In this document: in pieces, positions 1 to 8,357 of the stretch | How the letters are laid out: every line of letters begins with the position of its first letter | Numbering within the stretch: position 1 is the first letter of the stretch | DNA from: Haloarchaeobius sp. HME9146 | GTDB lineage: Archaea; Halobacteriota; Halobacteria; Halobacteriales; Natrialbaceae | Length of the DNA: 64,000 nucleotides | Assembly: GCF_025399835.1 (NCBI RefSeq) | Contig: NZ_JAODVR010000001.1 | Coordinates: forward strand, 1,798,001 to 1,862,000 | Direction: 5' to 3' | Made by a program: the position numbers and the translations under genes | The notes under the pieces: generated by a model | Seen by the model: only the letters and a program-made list of their open reading frames with translations | Told to the model about the DNA's origin: nothing | Databases searched by the model: none

Positions 1-1
1 G

Positions 2-580
2 GCCGAGGACACCCCCGACATCGGCATCGTCATGGGGTCGGACTCGGACCTCGACGTGATGATGGGCTCGGAGACGGGCCGCGGCGGGGCGTACGACGCT
101 CTCGTCGACGAACTCGGCTTCGCCGAGGTCACGGACTACGACGACCCGCCGGAAGAGCGGTTCACGTTCGAGACGTACGTCACCTCCGCCCACCGCACCC
201 CCGAACTGATGTACGCCTACGCAGAGACCGCTGAGGCCCGCGGCCTCGACGTCATCATCGCCGGGGCGGGCGGTAAGTCCGCCGACCTGCCGAACATGAC
301 CGCGTCCATCGCGTACCCGCTCCCCGTCATCGGCGTCCCCGTCCAGGAGAAGTCTGTCGACTCCGTCATCGGGATGCCACAGGGCGCGCCCCTGACCGCC
401 GTGGATGCCGGCAAGTCGTTCAACGCCGCGCTCTCGGCCGCGATGATACTCTCTCGCGAGCACGACGAACTGCGTGAGCGCCTCGTCGACTACCACGAAG
501 GGCTCAAGGGCGACGTGGCACGGACCTCCCGCGATCTCCACGAGCTCGGGACGCCCGGCTTCAAAGAACGCCGCGAGTGA
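2..580 (+). CDS. purE: N5-carboxyaminoimidazole ribonucleotide mutase / AIR carboxylase PurE (5' end cut off)
   Basis: PurE acts in cytoplasmic de novo purine synthesis, producing 4-carboxy-5-aminoimidazole ribonucleotide. The frame is open from base 2, reading AEDTPDIGIVMGSDSDLD, so the true start lies left of the window; the ATG at 32 is internal because it falls inside the conserved nucleotide-binding GSDSD motif. Other PurE signatures follow: SAHRTPE and AGAGGKSADLPNM (normally AGGAAHLPGM). A stretch of about 35 residues after GSDSD, rich in Glu and Asp, is longer than in bacterial PurE. purK would be expected just upstream but is outside the window. A T-rich run follows 60 bases after the stop. 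Confidence 0.93.
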   Translation, partial: AEDTPDIGIVMGSDSDLDVMMGSETGRGGAYDALVDELGFAEVTDYDDPPEERFTFETYVTSAHRTPELMYAYAETAEARGLDVIIAGAGGKSADLPNMTASIAYPLPVIGVPVQEKSVDSVIGMPQGAPLTAVDAGKSFNAALSAAMILSREHDELRERLVDYHEGLKGDVARTSRDLHELGTPGFKERRE

Positions 581-638
581 CGCCGGTCCCACACTGACGA
601 GGCAGAAAATCTAGAATATCGTGCCAGTTCGGGACTCC

Positions 639-671
639 GTTTTTCTAAGGGTTCTACACCGTAGAAAACCC
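639..671 (+). terminator. T-run plus imperfect inverted repeat between purE and nuoA
   Basis: A pyrimidine run (GTTTTTCT, 640-647) typical of archaeal termination lies 60 bases after purE. It is followed by the inverted repeat GGGTTCTAC (649-657) / GTAGAAAACCC (661-671), which has two extra A in the right arm. The repeat ends about 20 bases before the nuo TATA box, so it could equally be an operator for the nuo promoter. Either role is inferred. Confidence 0.4.
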
Positions 672-691
672 GAAAATCGCAAGAATCAACC

Positions 692-698
692 CTTATAT
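692..698 (+). promoter_or_regulatory. TATA box of the nuo operon
   Basis: CTTATAT at 692-698 is preceded by the purine-rich ATCAACC. A start site about 26 bases downstream would be near 722-725, giving a 15-base leader before the nuoA ATG at 739. No other strong TATA element is visible until nuoN ends, which fits a single transcript for all eleven genes. Confidence 0.6.
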
Positions 699-738
699 GG
701 GTGCGCTTCAAAGCCCCGGATGTTACGGAGTAAACGGC

Positions 739-1155
739 ATGAATCCATGGATAGCCATCGGGGCGCTGGCTCTGGTCGGGCTGCTGATTCCGCTCGGTAT
801 GATGTCGGTTTCAGCACTCCTCAGACCCACAGTCCCAGAAGACAGTAAACGCGCCACCTACGAAAGTGGTGAGGTTCCGACCGGCGGGACGCGCATGCGG
901 TTCAACATCCAGTACTACATGGTCGCGCTCCTGTTCGTCGTCTTCGACATCGAGACCGTCCTCATCTTCCCGTGGACGGTTATCTACCGCTCTGCTCTCG
1001 AAGGCGGCGTCGGGCTCGTGACGGTGCTGGTTCCGATGCTCGTGTTCATCGGCGTCCTCGTCGTCGGCCTCGCATGGGCATGGCGCAACGGCGCAGTCAA
1101 GTGGGCGCGTAGCCCGCGCGCCGAACAAAGAAAGGGAGCACAGGCAGAACGATGA
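739..1155 (+). CDS. nuoA: NADH-quinone oxidoreductase-like subunit A (NuoA)
   Basis: NuoA is a small membrane subunit (138 aa) at the junction of the peripheral and membrane arms of complex I. Three hydrophobic helices are visible (about residues 4-26, 56-76, 88-112), with the family-typical segments KRATYESGEVPTGGTR, FNIQYYMVALLFVVFDIETV and FPW. I chose the ATG at 739 rather than the in-frame codon at 697, because 697 would place the start inside the TATA region. The stop overlaps the nuoB ATG by 4 bases (ATGA at 1152), indicating translational coupling. First gene of the nuo operon. Confidence 0.95.
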   Translation: MNPWIAIGALALVGLLIPLGMMSVSALLRPTVPEDSKRATYESGEVPTGGTRMRFNIQYYMVALLFVVFDIETVLIFPWTVIYRSALEGGVGLVTVLVPMLVFIGVLVVGLAWAWRNGAVKWARSPRAEQRKGAQAER

Positions 1156-1853
1156 GTAGCGACAACCCCACAGACCGCACGAGTACAGACGCGCTGACCA
1201 AGACGCGCGAAGCCCGCATGGGCGAAGGCCTCGACGACCGGTTCAACTCGCGACTCCGCGAGGCGTTCGGCTCCACGCCGTTCATCCTCACGAAGTTCGA
1301 CAAGTTCATGAACTGGGTCCGTGGCTCTTCGATGTTCATGCTGCAGTTCGGTATCGCATGCTGCAGTATCGAGATGATCCACACCTACGCCATCAAGCAC
1401 GACCTCGACCGCTTCGGTGCAGGTGTGCCCCGGGCGTCCCCGCGGCAGGCGGACGTCATCATCGTTCCAGGGACCATCGTCTCGAAGTTCGCCCCCCGGA
1501 TGAAGCGGGTGTACGACCAGATGCCCGAGCCCAAGTTCGTCGTCGGGATGGGCTCGTGTACCATCTCTGGCGGCCCGTTCCAGGAGGGCTACAACGTCAT
1601 CAAGGGCGCAGAAGAGGTCATCCCGGTCGACATCCACGTCCCGGGTTGCCCGCCGCGCCCCGAGGCGCTCATCTACGGCGTCGCGAAGCTCCAGGAACGC
1701 ATCGCGAACGGCGAGTCCGCGCCGGTGACGGTGAAGCCGTACGAACTCGAACAGTTCGGCGACATGCCGCGCGACGAGGTCGTCGACAAGCTCGCAGAGC
1801 AGATCGACGAAGAGACGCTCGCCATGCGCTACAACTGGGCTGATTCGCCATGA
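1152..1853 (+). CDS. nuoB: NADH-quinone oxidoreductase-like subunit B (NuoB), cluster N2
   Basis: NuoB binds the terminal 4Fe-4S cluster N2, which hands electrons to the quinone at the NuoB/NuoD interface. The four expected ligands are present: Cys70 and Cys71 (GIACCSIEM), Cys136 (GMGSCTISGG) and Cys166 (HVPGCPPRPEAL). At 233 aa it has about 40 extra polar residues at the N terminus compared with compact bacterial NuoB. It overlaps nuoA and nuoCD by 4 bases each. The assignment is secure from the cysteine pattern and the gene order. Confidence 0.97.
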   Translation: MSSDNPTDRTSTDALTKTREARMGEGLDDRFNSRLREAFGSTPFILTKFDKFMNWVRGSSMFMLQFGIACCSIEMIHTYAIKHDLDRFGAGVPRASPRQADVIIVPGTIVSKFAPRMKRVYDQMPEPKFVVGMGSCTISGGPFQEGYNVIKGAEEVIPVDIHVPGCPPRPEALIYGVAKLQERIANGESAPVTVKPYELEQFGDMPRDEVVDKLAEQIDEETLAMRYNWADSP

Positions 1854-3520
1854 GCCTGGAACGACCGAGTGAACGGATGGTCACCGCCGAGGGCGACGTC
1901 GACACCGACGCCATCCTCGACCTGCTCGGCGACAAGGTCCTCGACACCGAGGAACACCTGAACGCCGACCAGTCGGTCGTCGTCCGCCCGGACGAGGTCG
2001 AGGAGACGCTCCTCGCCCTGCGTGACGAGGCCGGCTTCGACCACTGTTCCTGCGTGACGGCCCAGGAGTACGAGGACCGCTACGAGTCCATCTACCACCT
2101 GAAGAAGTACGACGACCCGACCCAGGAGGTCAGCGTCGTCGTGCCCGCCTCGAAGGACAACCCCGTCAGCCAGTCCGGCAACGCGGCGTACCGCACCGCC
2201 GACTGGCACGAGCGCGAGGCGTACGACCTCGTCGGCATCGACTACGAGAACCACCCGGACCTGCGTCGCATCCTCCTGCCCCAGACGTGGCAGGGCCACC
2301 CGCTCGGGATGGACTACGACCAGGACCGGCCGCAGATAGTTACCCTCGGCCAGTGGGACAACCCGCTGCAGGAGGACCACATGCACGAGGAGTCGGACAC
2401 GATGTTCCTCAACATCGGTCCGCACCACCCGGCGACCCACGGCGTCCTGCACGTGAAGACCGTCCTCGACGGCGAGCAGGTCGCCGACGTGGAGCCGGAC
2501 ATCGGCTACCTCCACCGCTGTGAGGAGCAGATGTGCCAGCAGGGGACGTACCGCCACCAGATCATGCCGTACCCGGACCGGTGGGACTACGTCTCCGCCG
2601 GCATCCTCAACGAGTGGGCCTACGCACGGGCCGCCGAGGACCTCGCAGACATCGAGGTGCCGGAGTACGCACAGGTCATCCGGACGATGTCCGCCGAGCT
2701 GTGCCGCATCGCGGCGCACATGCTCGCGCTCGGGACGTTCGCGCTGGACGTCTACGGCGACTTCACCGCCATCTTCCAGTACGCGTTCCGCGACCGCGAG
2801 GTCGTCCAGAACATCCTCGAAGACCTCACCGGCCAGCGGATGATGTTCAACTACTTCCGCCTGGGCGGTGTCGCGTGGGACCTCCCGGAACCGCGCGAGG
2901 AGTTCTTCGAGAAGACCCGGGACTTCCTCGAGGAGCTCCCGGGCAAGCTGGAGGAGTACCACGACATGATCACGTCGAACGAGATCTTCCAGCTCCGGTG
3001 TGTCGACACCGGCTACCTCGACCCCGAGACGGCCAAGTCCTACGGTGCGACGGGCCCGGTCGCCCGCGGGTCGGGCATCGACTACGACCTCCGTCGCGAC
3101 GACCCCTACGGCTACTACGACGAGCTCGACTGGGACGTCATCACCGAGGACGGCTGCGACAACTACGCACGCGTCCTCGTTCGCATGCGCGAGGTCGAGG
3201 AGTCCGCGAAGATCATCGAACAGTGTGTCGACCTGCTCGAGGAGTGGCCCGAGGACGACCGGACCATCCAGTCCAACGTCCCGCGCACCCTCAAGCCGGA
3301 CGACGACACCGAGACCTACCGCGCCGTCGAGGGCGCGAAGGGTGAACTCGGCATCTACATCCGCGCAGACGGCACGGACAAGCCGGCTCGCTTCAAGATC
3401 CGGAGCCCGTGCTTCTCGAACCTGCAGACGCTGCCCGAGATGACCCAGGGCGAGTACATCCCGGACCTCGTCGCGTCGCTCGGTAGCCTCGACATCGTTC
3501 TCGGGGAGGTGGACCGCTGA
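1850..3520 (+). CDS. nuoCD: Fused NADH-quinone oxidoreductase-like subunits C and D (NuoCD)
   Basis: This 556-residue protein joins NuoC (about residues 1-175, with the NuoC signature EREAYDLVGI, then HPDLRRILLP at 118-145) to NuoD (from about 184, with IGPHHPATHG at 189-198). NuoD forms most of the quinone-binding pocket; its HHPATHG loop and the PYPDRWDYVSAG segment are in place. The region after GYLHR reads CEEQMCQQGTY, where bacterial enzymes usually have GIEKLAE-type residues. C/D fusion is known in enterobacteria and in haloarchaea. The stop overlaps the nuoH start (TGATG). Confidence 0.96.
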   Translation: MSLERPSERMVTAEGDVDTDAILDLLGDKVLDTEEHLNADQSVVVRPDEVEETLLALRDEAGFDHCSCVTAQEYEDRYESIYHLKKYDDPTQEVSVVVPASKDNPVSQSGNAAYRTADWHEREAYDLVGIDYENHPDLRRILLPQTWQGHPLGMDYDQDRPQIVTLGQWDNPLQEDHMHEESDTMFLNIGPHHPATHGVLHVKTVLDGEQVADVEPDIGYLHRCEEQMCQQGTYRHQIMPYPDRWDYVSAGILNEWAYARAAEDLADIEVPEYAQVIRTMSAELCRIAAHMLALGTFALDVYGDFTAIFQYAFRDREVVQNILEDLTGQRMMFNYFRLGGVAWDLPEPREEFFEKTRDFLEELPGKLEEYHDMITSNEIFQLRCVDTGYLDPETAKSYGATGPVARGSGIDYDLRRDDPYGYYDELDWDVITEDGCDNYARVLVRMREVEESAKIIEQCVDLLEEWPEDDRTIQSNVPRTLKPDDDTETYRAVEGAKGELGIYIRADGTDKPARFKIRSPCFSNLQTLPEMTQGEYIPDLVASLGSLDIVLGEVDR

Positions 3521-4587
3521 TGGCAGATGCGGTCTTGTTCCCGGAGACCGTCGAGAACGCCCTGGGGCTCGCCCCCTACGGCGTGCTCGGCGACCTCATC
3601 GCGTCGTTCATCGCGGCGTTCATCGTCGGCAACGTGATGCTCGCCTACACCGGCGTCGCCGGCCCGTGGGCGAAGCGGAAGATCACCGCCGCGTTCACGG
3701 ACCGTATCGCGGTGAACCGCATCGGGCCGTTCGGCCTGCTCATCATCGTGGCCGACGCGGTTCGGCTGCTGGCGAAGGAACTCATCATCCCCGAAGACGC
3801 GGACCGGCCCGCGTACGACCTCGCACCCATCATCATGGCCGGGTCGGCCATGCTCGGGTTCGCGGTCATCCCGATGGGCTCCATCTTCGGTATCAATCTC
3901 CAGCTCGCGGACCCCGATTCCGGTCTCGCCTACGTGTTCGCCGTCGCGTCTATCGCGACGCTCGGCATCGCGATGGGTGGGTACGCCTCCTCGAACAAGT
4001 ACTCCCTGCTCGGTGGCCTGCGCGCAATCGCGCAGAACATCGCCTACGAGATTCCGCTCGTCATCACCGCGGCGTCGGTCGTGCTCTTCGCACAGACGCT
4101 TCGGATGGGCGGCATCGTCGAGGCACAGCAGGCGACGCTCGTGAGCATCGCGGGCATCAACATCCCGTCGTGGTTCGCCTTCGTGAACCCGTTCGCGTTC
4201 GTGCTGTTCATGGCCGCGAACCTCGCGGAGGTCGGGCGTAACCCGTTCGACATCCCCGAGGCACCGACCGAGATCGTTGCAGGGTACCAGACCGAGTACT
4301 CCTCGGTCTACTTCGTCCTCATGTACTTGGGCGAGTTCCTGCACATCTTCCTCGGTGGCGCAATCGCCGCGACGCTGTTCCTCGGTGGTCCGGCCGGGCC
4401 GATTCTGCCCGGCTTCGTCTGGTTCACCATCAAGATCTGGGCCGTGTTCCTGCTCACCCAGTGGTTCCGCTCCGCGATTCCGCGTGTGCGTATCGACCAG
4501 ATGATCGAGATCGGCTGGAAGGGCATGCTCGTCCTTTCGTTCGCGAACCTGCTGCTGACGGCACTGCTCGTCGGGGTGATTGTATGA
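3520..4587 (+). CDS. nuoH: NADH-quinone oxidoreductase-like subunit H (NuoH)
   Basis: NuoH (355 aa, about eight transmembrane helices) anchors the peripheral arm and shapes the quinone entry channel. Diagnostic segments are WAKRKITAAFTDRIAVNRIGPFG (the usual ERK..ARxQxRxGPN region), the acidic loop AEVGRNPFDIPEAPTEIVAGYQTEYS, and the C-terminal WFRSAIPRVRIDQM. All are family hallmarks of NuoH/Nqo8. It follows nuoCD with a one-base overlap and is coupled to nuoI through ATGA at 4584. Confidence 0.97.
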   Translation: MADAVLFPETVENALGLAPYGVLGDLIASFIAAFIVGNVMLAYTGVAGPWAKRKITAAFTDRIAVNRIGPFGLLIIVADAVRLLAKELIIPEDADRPAYDLAPIIMAGSAMLGFAVIPMGSIFGINLQLADPDSGLAYVFAVASIATLGIAMGGYASSNKYSLLGGLRAIAQNIAYEIPLVITAASVVLFAQTLRMGGIVEAQQATLVSIAGINIPSWFAFVNPFAFVLFMAANLAEVGRNPFDIPEAPTEIVAGYQTEYSSVYFVLMYLGEFLHIFLGGAIAATLFLGGPAGPILPGFVWFTIKIWAVFLLTQWFRSAIPRVRIDQMIEIGWKGMLVLSFANLLLTALLVGVIV

Positions 4588-5045
4588 TTGGACTGCTCAA
4601 ATCGATGGCGACGACGATGAAACACGCACTGGACAACGAGACCTTCACGGTCGAGTACCCGGAAACCGCACCCGAGGTCTCCCCCCGGTTCCGCGGTGTC
4701 CACAAGTTCAGCCAGGAGCGTTGCATCTGGTGTCGCCAGTGCGAGAACGTGTGTCCGAACGACACGATTCACATCGTGACGGACGCACAGCGCCAAGGTG
4801 AACAGTACAACCTCCACATCGGGCAGTGCATCTACTGCCGGCTGTGCGAGGAGGTGTGTCCGGTCGACGCGATTCTGCTCACGCAGAACTTCGAGTTCAC
4901 CGGCGACACGAAAGACGACCTGGTGTACAACAAGGACCAGCTCCGCGCGGTCCCGTGGTACAAGGACATCGACCCCCTCGAATCCCGTGAGCCAGACCGT
5001 GGCGCGTGGATCGGCGAGGGTGATGGCGAGGTCGATTACCAGTAA
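4584..5045 (+). CDS. nuoI: NADH-quinone oxidoreductase-like subunit I, 2x[4Fe-4S] (NuoI)
   Basis: NuoI (153 aa) carries clusters N6a and N6b that pass electrons to NuoB. Both CxxCxxCxxxCP motifs are intact: Cys47/50/53/57 (CIWCRQCENVCPND) and Cys82/85/88/92 (CIYCRLCEEVCPVD). I use the ATG at 4584, which overlaps the nuoH stop; the reading frame extends further upstream, but that would bury the start inside nuoH. Because nuoEFG are absent, NuoI is presumably where electrons enter from an unidentified donor (ferredoxin or another carrier); this is inferred. Confidence 0.97.
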   Translation: MIGLLKSMATTMKHALDNETFTVEYPETAPEVSPRFRGVHKFSQERCIWCRQCENVCPNDTIHIVTDAQRQGEQYNLHIGQCIYCRLCEEVCPVDAILLTQNFEFTGDTKDDLVYNKDQLRAVPWYKDIDPLESREPDRGAWIGEGDGEVDYQ

Positions 5046-5099
5046 TCGAGACGAACGTCTCGAAATGTTCAACAGACATCGAATGGAGAACTCACAACA

Positions 5100-5369
5100 A
5101 TGGTAACCGCAGAACTCGTCGCCTTCGCGCTCTTCGCCATCGTCACGGTGGCAAGTAGCATGGGCGTCGTCCTCGTCGAGGACGTGTGGCACTCCGCACT
5201 CCTCCTGGGCGTCTCCCTGCTTAGCGTCGCGGTCTTCTACGTGATGGAGGGTGCAGAATTCGTCGCTGCGATGCAGATACTCGTCTACGTGGGCGGGGTC
5301 CTCATCCTCATCACGTTCGCCGTGATGCTCGTGCGAACCGAAGGCGAGACGGAGGTGGTAGAGACATGA
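5100..5369 (+). CDS. nuoJ1: NADH-quinone oxidoreductase-like subunit J, N-terminal half (NuoJ1)
   Basis: A small membrane protein of 89 aa with three helices. It matches the N-terminal half of NuoJ: VASSMGVVLVEDVWHSALLLGVSLLSVAVFYVM, then AEFVAAMQILVYVGGVLILITFAVML, where family members carry the pi-bulge helix and the QxxVYxGAixVLF motif. The remaining NuoJ helices are encoded by the next gene, which it overlaps by 4 bases (ATGA at 5366). A 54-base gap separates it from nuoI. Splitting of nuoJ in two is a known haloarchaeal feature. Confidence 0.93.
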   Translation: MVTAELVAFALFAIVTVASSMGVVLVEDVWHSALLLGVSLLSVAVFYVMEGAEFVAAMQILVYVGGVLILITFAVMLVRTEGETEVVET

Positions 5370-5998
5370 CAACACGACCGAAACTGAAACTGGGCAGCCA
5401 TCTGGTTCCCGGACTGGTGGCGGTCGCGCTGTTCGTCGTGATGGTGGCCGTGTTCATCAACGCGCCCATCACCGGCGAAGAACAGGGCTTCAACGAAGCG
5501 ACGGTTGCGCTCGGCCCGGCAGACGAGATCGCCACACAGCAGACGGACAGTGGCGCGTACGCACAGATCAAGGAGACCGGCGGCTCGACCTACGCGGTCG
5601 TCGTCGACGGTGACAGCGAGACGAAGAACGTCACGCTGTCGGATACGACGAACGCCTCGGCGTCGCTGTTCACGCGTGACGGGAACGTCTACGCCGCGAC
5701 GAGCGACGTCGGCGAGGGCATCACGGACGACCTCGGCTATCACCTGTTCGGCCTCGGCAGCACCGCCGAGCCGACGGTGCCCGGGGAGTCGTTCCTCGTC
5801 GCCTTCGAGATCATCGACCTGGTGCTCGTCGCAGCCCTCGTCGGTGCCGTGATGCTCGCCCGCCGTGAGGTCGGCGGCGAGATCGTCTCGGCGCTCGGCC
5901 TGGGCCTCGGTGACGAGGACTCGGTCGGCAACAGCTCCGCAGCCGGCGTCGCCGCAGACGGCGGCGTCGAGGTTTCCGACGACGGAGGTGAGAACTGA
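5366..5998 (+). CDS. nuoJ2: NuoJ C-terminal half / haloarchaeal NuoJ2 with hydrophilic insertion
   Basis: A 210-aa protein with a helix at about 12-34 and another near 148-168 (FLVAFEIIDLVLVAALVGAVMLARR, which matches the last NuoJ helix ending in an ARR-type motif). Between them lies a soluble domain of about 110 residues with no counterpart in bacterial NuoJ. The tail after residue 175 is low-complexity and acidic/Gly-rich. Position between nuoJ1 and nuoK supports the assignment. The function of the inserted domain, probably outside the membrane, is unknown. Confidence 0.85.
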   Translation: MTTRPKLKLGSHLVPGLVAVALFVVMVAVFINAPITGEEQGFNEATVALGPADEIATQQTDSGAYAQIKETGGSTYAVVVDGDSETKNVTLSDTTNASASLFTRDGNVYAATSDVGEGITDDLGYHLFGLGSTAEPTVPGESFLVAFEIIDLVLVAALVGAVMLARREVGGEIVSALGLGLGDEDSVGNSSAAGVAADGGVEVSDDGGEN

Positions 5999-6303
5999 TG
6001 GCGGTCCCTGTCGAGTACTATCTCGTCCTGTCGGCGGCCATCTTCTGCACCGGCCTCTTCGGAATCCTCACGCGCCGGAACGCGCTGATGTTCCTGATGT
6101 CGGTCGAACTGATGCTGAACGCGGCGAACCTCAACCTCGTCGCCTTCAGCCAGTACTGGGGCAACCTCACCGGGCAGACGTTCGCCCTCTTCGGGATGGC
6201 GCTGGCCGCGGCGGAGGTCGCCATCGGTATCGGCATCATCCTCGTACTGTATCGTAACTTCGAAGACGTAGACGTGGCCGACGCCACGACGATGAGGTGG
6301 TAA
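5998..6303 (+). CDS. nuoK: NADH-quinone oxidoreductase-like subunit K (NuoK)
   Basis: A 101-aa membrane subunit with three helices. It has the family segments YLVLSAAIFCTGLFGILTRRN, NALMFLMSVELMLNAANLN (carrying the conserved membrane glutamate, Glu39 in SVELML) and the second acidic helix ALAAAEVAIGIGIILVLYRN (Glu75). Both glutamates take part in proton translocation in NuoK. It starts one base before the end of nuoJ2 and ends 2 bases before the nuoL ATG. Confidence 0.96.
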   Translation: MAVPVEYYLVLSAAIFCTGLFGILTRRNALMFLMSVELMLNAANLNLVAFSQYWGNLTGQTFALFGMALAAAEVAIGIGIILVLYRNFEDVDVADATTMRW

Positions 6304-6305
6304 CG

Positions 6306-8357
6306 ATGGCAGGAGAACTCGCATTCGAACTCGCGCCCGCGATCGCGGCGCTACCGTTCGCGTCGTTCCTGGTCGCACTCGCGCTCGGGAAGTACATGCC
6401 GAAGAAGGGAGGCGTCGGAGGCCTGGCGGCCACCGGCGGTTCGCTCGTGCTCTCGCTGTGGCTGGCGATCACCGTCTTCGGTGGCCACACGTACCACACC
6501 GAACTGCTGACGTGGGGGCCCACGGAGGCCATCAACCTCCACTTCGGCGTGCTCATCGACCCGCTGTCGTCGATGATGCTCGTCATCGTCTCGCTCATCG
6601 CGTTCCTCGTCCACATGTTCAGCCTCGGCTACATGAACGACGAGGGCGAGACGGGGCTTCCCCGGTACTACAGCGAACTCGGGCTGTTCACCTTCTCGAT
6701 GCTCGCGTTCGTCATGGCGGACAACATCCTCATGGCGTTCATGTTCTTCGAGCTGGTCGGCCTGTGTTCGTACCTGCTCATCGGCTTCTGGTTCCGTCAG
6801 GACGGCCCGCCGTCGGCCGCGAAGAAGGCGTTCCTCGTCACCCGCTTCGGTGACTACTTCTTCCTCATCGGCGTGGTCGGTATCATCGCGACGTTCGGGA
6901 CCGGCCTGTTCGTCAGCACGGAGTCCCAGGCGTCGTTCCCGGAACTCGCCGCGGCCGCCCTCGAGGGTGGCTCGGCCGGTGTGACCACGTACCTCGGGAT
7001 GGGTCCCGAAGCGTGGTTCCCGGTTCTGGGTCTGCTCGTCCTCGGTGGCGTCATCGGTAAGTCCGCGCAGTTCCCGCTGCACACGTGGCTGCCGGACGCC
7101 ATGGAGGGTCCGACGCCCGTCTCCGCACTCATCCACGCCGCAACGATGGTCGCCGCAGGTGTGTACCTCGTCGCCCGGATGTACGGCTTCTACGCGCTGC
7201 TCCCGACGGTGCTCGCGCTCGTCGCGCTCACCGGTGGGTTCACCGCGCTGTTCGCCGCCACGATGGGCGTCGTCAAGGACGAGATCAAGCAGGTGCTGGC
7301 GTACTCCACCATCTCGCAGTACGGGTACATGATGCTCGCGCTGGGTGGCGGTGGCTACGTCGCGGCGACCTTCCACCTCATGACCCACGCCTTCTTCAAG
7401 GCGCTGCTGTTCCTCGGTGCTGGTTCGGTCATCATCGCCATGCACCACAACGAGGACATGTGGGACATGGGCGGTCTGAAGGACAAGATGCCCGTGACCT
7501 ACGCCACGTTCCTCGCCGGGTCGCTGGCGCTCGCGGGCATCGTCCCGTTCGCCGGCTTCTGGTCGAAGGACGAGGTGCTGTTCAAGACGCTCGTTCACGG
7601 CCTCGGCACGGACGGCATGCTCGGCACCCTGCTGCTCCTGGCCTACGGAATGGGCCTGCTCTCGGTGCTGTTCACCGGCTTCTACACGTTCCGCATGGTG
7701 TTCCTCACCTTCCACGGTGAGGCCCGGTCCGACACGGCGCGTGACCCCCACGGGGTCCGCTGGAACGTGAAGGTCCCGCTCGTCGTCCTCGGCGTGCTCG
7801 CGACGTTCGCCGGGTTCGTCAACGCGGTGCCGGTGCTCGGCATCCACGAACTCGAGCACTTCCTGAACATCGGCGCTCACCACGGTGGTGAGGCGTTCGC
7901 CAACCTGTCGGTCGAGCACTACCAGACGCTCATCAAGGACAGCGCTGGCATCGGTACCGCCGACTTCAGCATCCTGGCCAGCTCGGCCCTCTCGCTGGGC
8001 ATCGCGCTGACCGGTGTCGGCCTCGCGTACTTCCTGTACGGTCGTGACGCGACGCCCACCGAACACACGGCCAAGCTCGGCCCCATCAAGACCCTCTGGT
8101 ACAACAACTACTACCAGGACGAGTACCAGGTCTTCCTGGCCGAGAACGTGACCCTGCCCCTGTCGAAAGCGGCTGATACCTTCGACCAGGGCGTCATCGA
8201 CGGCGTCGTCAACGGCGTCTCCAGTGTGAGCCTCACCGGCGGGTCGCGCATGAAGAAGATCCAGACGGGTGTGGTGACCAACTACGCTGCCCTGCTCTCG
8301 CTGGGGCTGGTCATCCTGCTCGTCATCGTCGGTATCACAGGGGGGTGGTTCGCATGA
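6306..8357 (+). CDS. nuoL: NADH-quinone oxidoreductase-like subunit L, antiporter-type (NuoL)
   Basis: NuoL (683 aa from the ATG at 6306; a GTG at 6297 overlaps nuoK and is less likely) is the distal proton-pumping subunit. It contains the Mrp-antiporter core with FFELVGLCSYLLIGFW, SAQFPLHTWLPDAMEGPTPVSALIHAATMVAAG and KQVLAYSTISQYGYMMLALG, including the membrane Glu and Lys residues used for proton transfer, and the long C-terminal extension (lateral helix) after about residue 560. It overlaps nuoM by 4 bases (ATGA at 8354). Confidence 0.97.
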   Translation: MAGELAFELAPAIAALPFASFLVALALGKYMPKKGGVGGLAATGGSLVLSLWLAITVFGGHTYHTELLTWGPTEAINLHFGVLIDPLSSMMLVIVSLIAFLVHMFSLGYMNDEGETGLPRYYSELGLFTFSMLAFVMADNILMAFMFFELVGLCSYLLIGFWFRQDGPPSAAKKAFLVTRFGDYFFLIGVVGIIATFGTGLFVSTESQASFPELAAAALEGGSAGVTTYLGMGPEAWFPVLGLLVLGGVIGKSAQFPLHTWLPDAMEGPTPVSALIHAATMVAAGVYLVARMYGFYALLPTVLALVALTGGFTALFAATMGVVKDEIKQVLAYSTISQYGYMMLALGGGGYVAATFHLMTHAFFKALLFLGAGSVIIAMHHNEDMWDMGGLKDKMPVTYATFLAGSLALAGIVPFAGFWSKDEVLFKTLVHGLGTDGMLGTLLLLAYGMGLLSVLFTGFYTFRMVFLTFHGEARSDTARDPHGVRWNVKVPLVVLGVLATFAGFVNAVPVLGIHELEHFLNIGAHHGGEAFANLSVEHYQTLIKDSAGIGTADFSILASSALSLGIALTGVGLAYFLYGRDATPTEHTAKLGPIKTLWYNNYYQDEYQVFLAENVTLPLSKAADTFDQGVIDGVVNGVSSVSLTGGSRMKKIQTGVVTNYAALLSLGLVILLVIVGITGGWFA

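Noticed and set aside
6351-8066. A 571-codon open frame on the minus strand opposite nuoL
   Set aside because: High-GC antisense shadow: it mirrors the codons of nuoL, has His/Arg/Glu-rich low-complexity sequence, and has no conserved motif.
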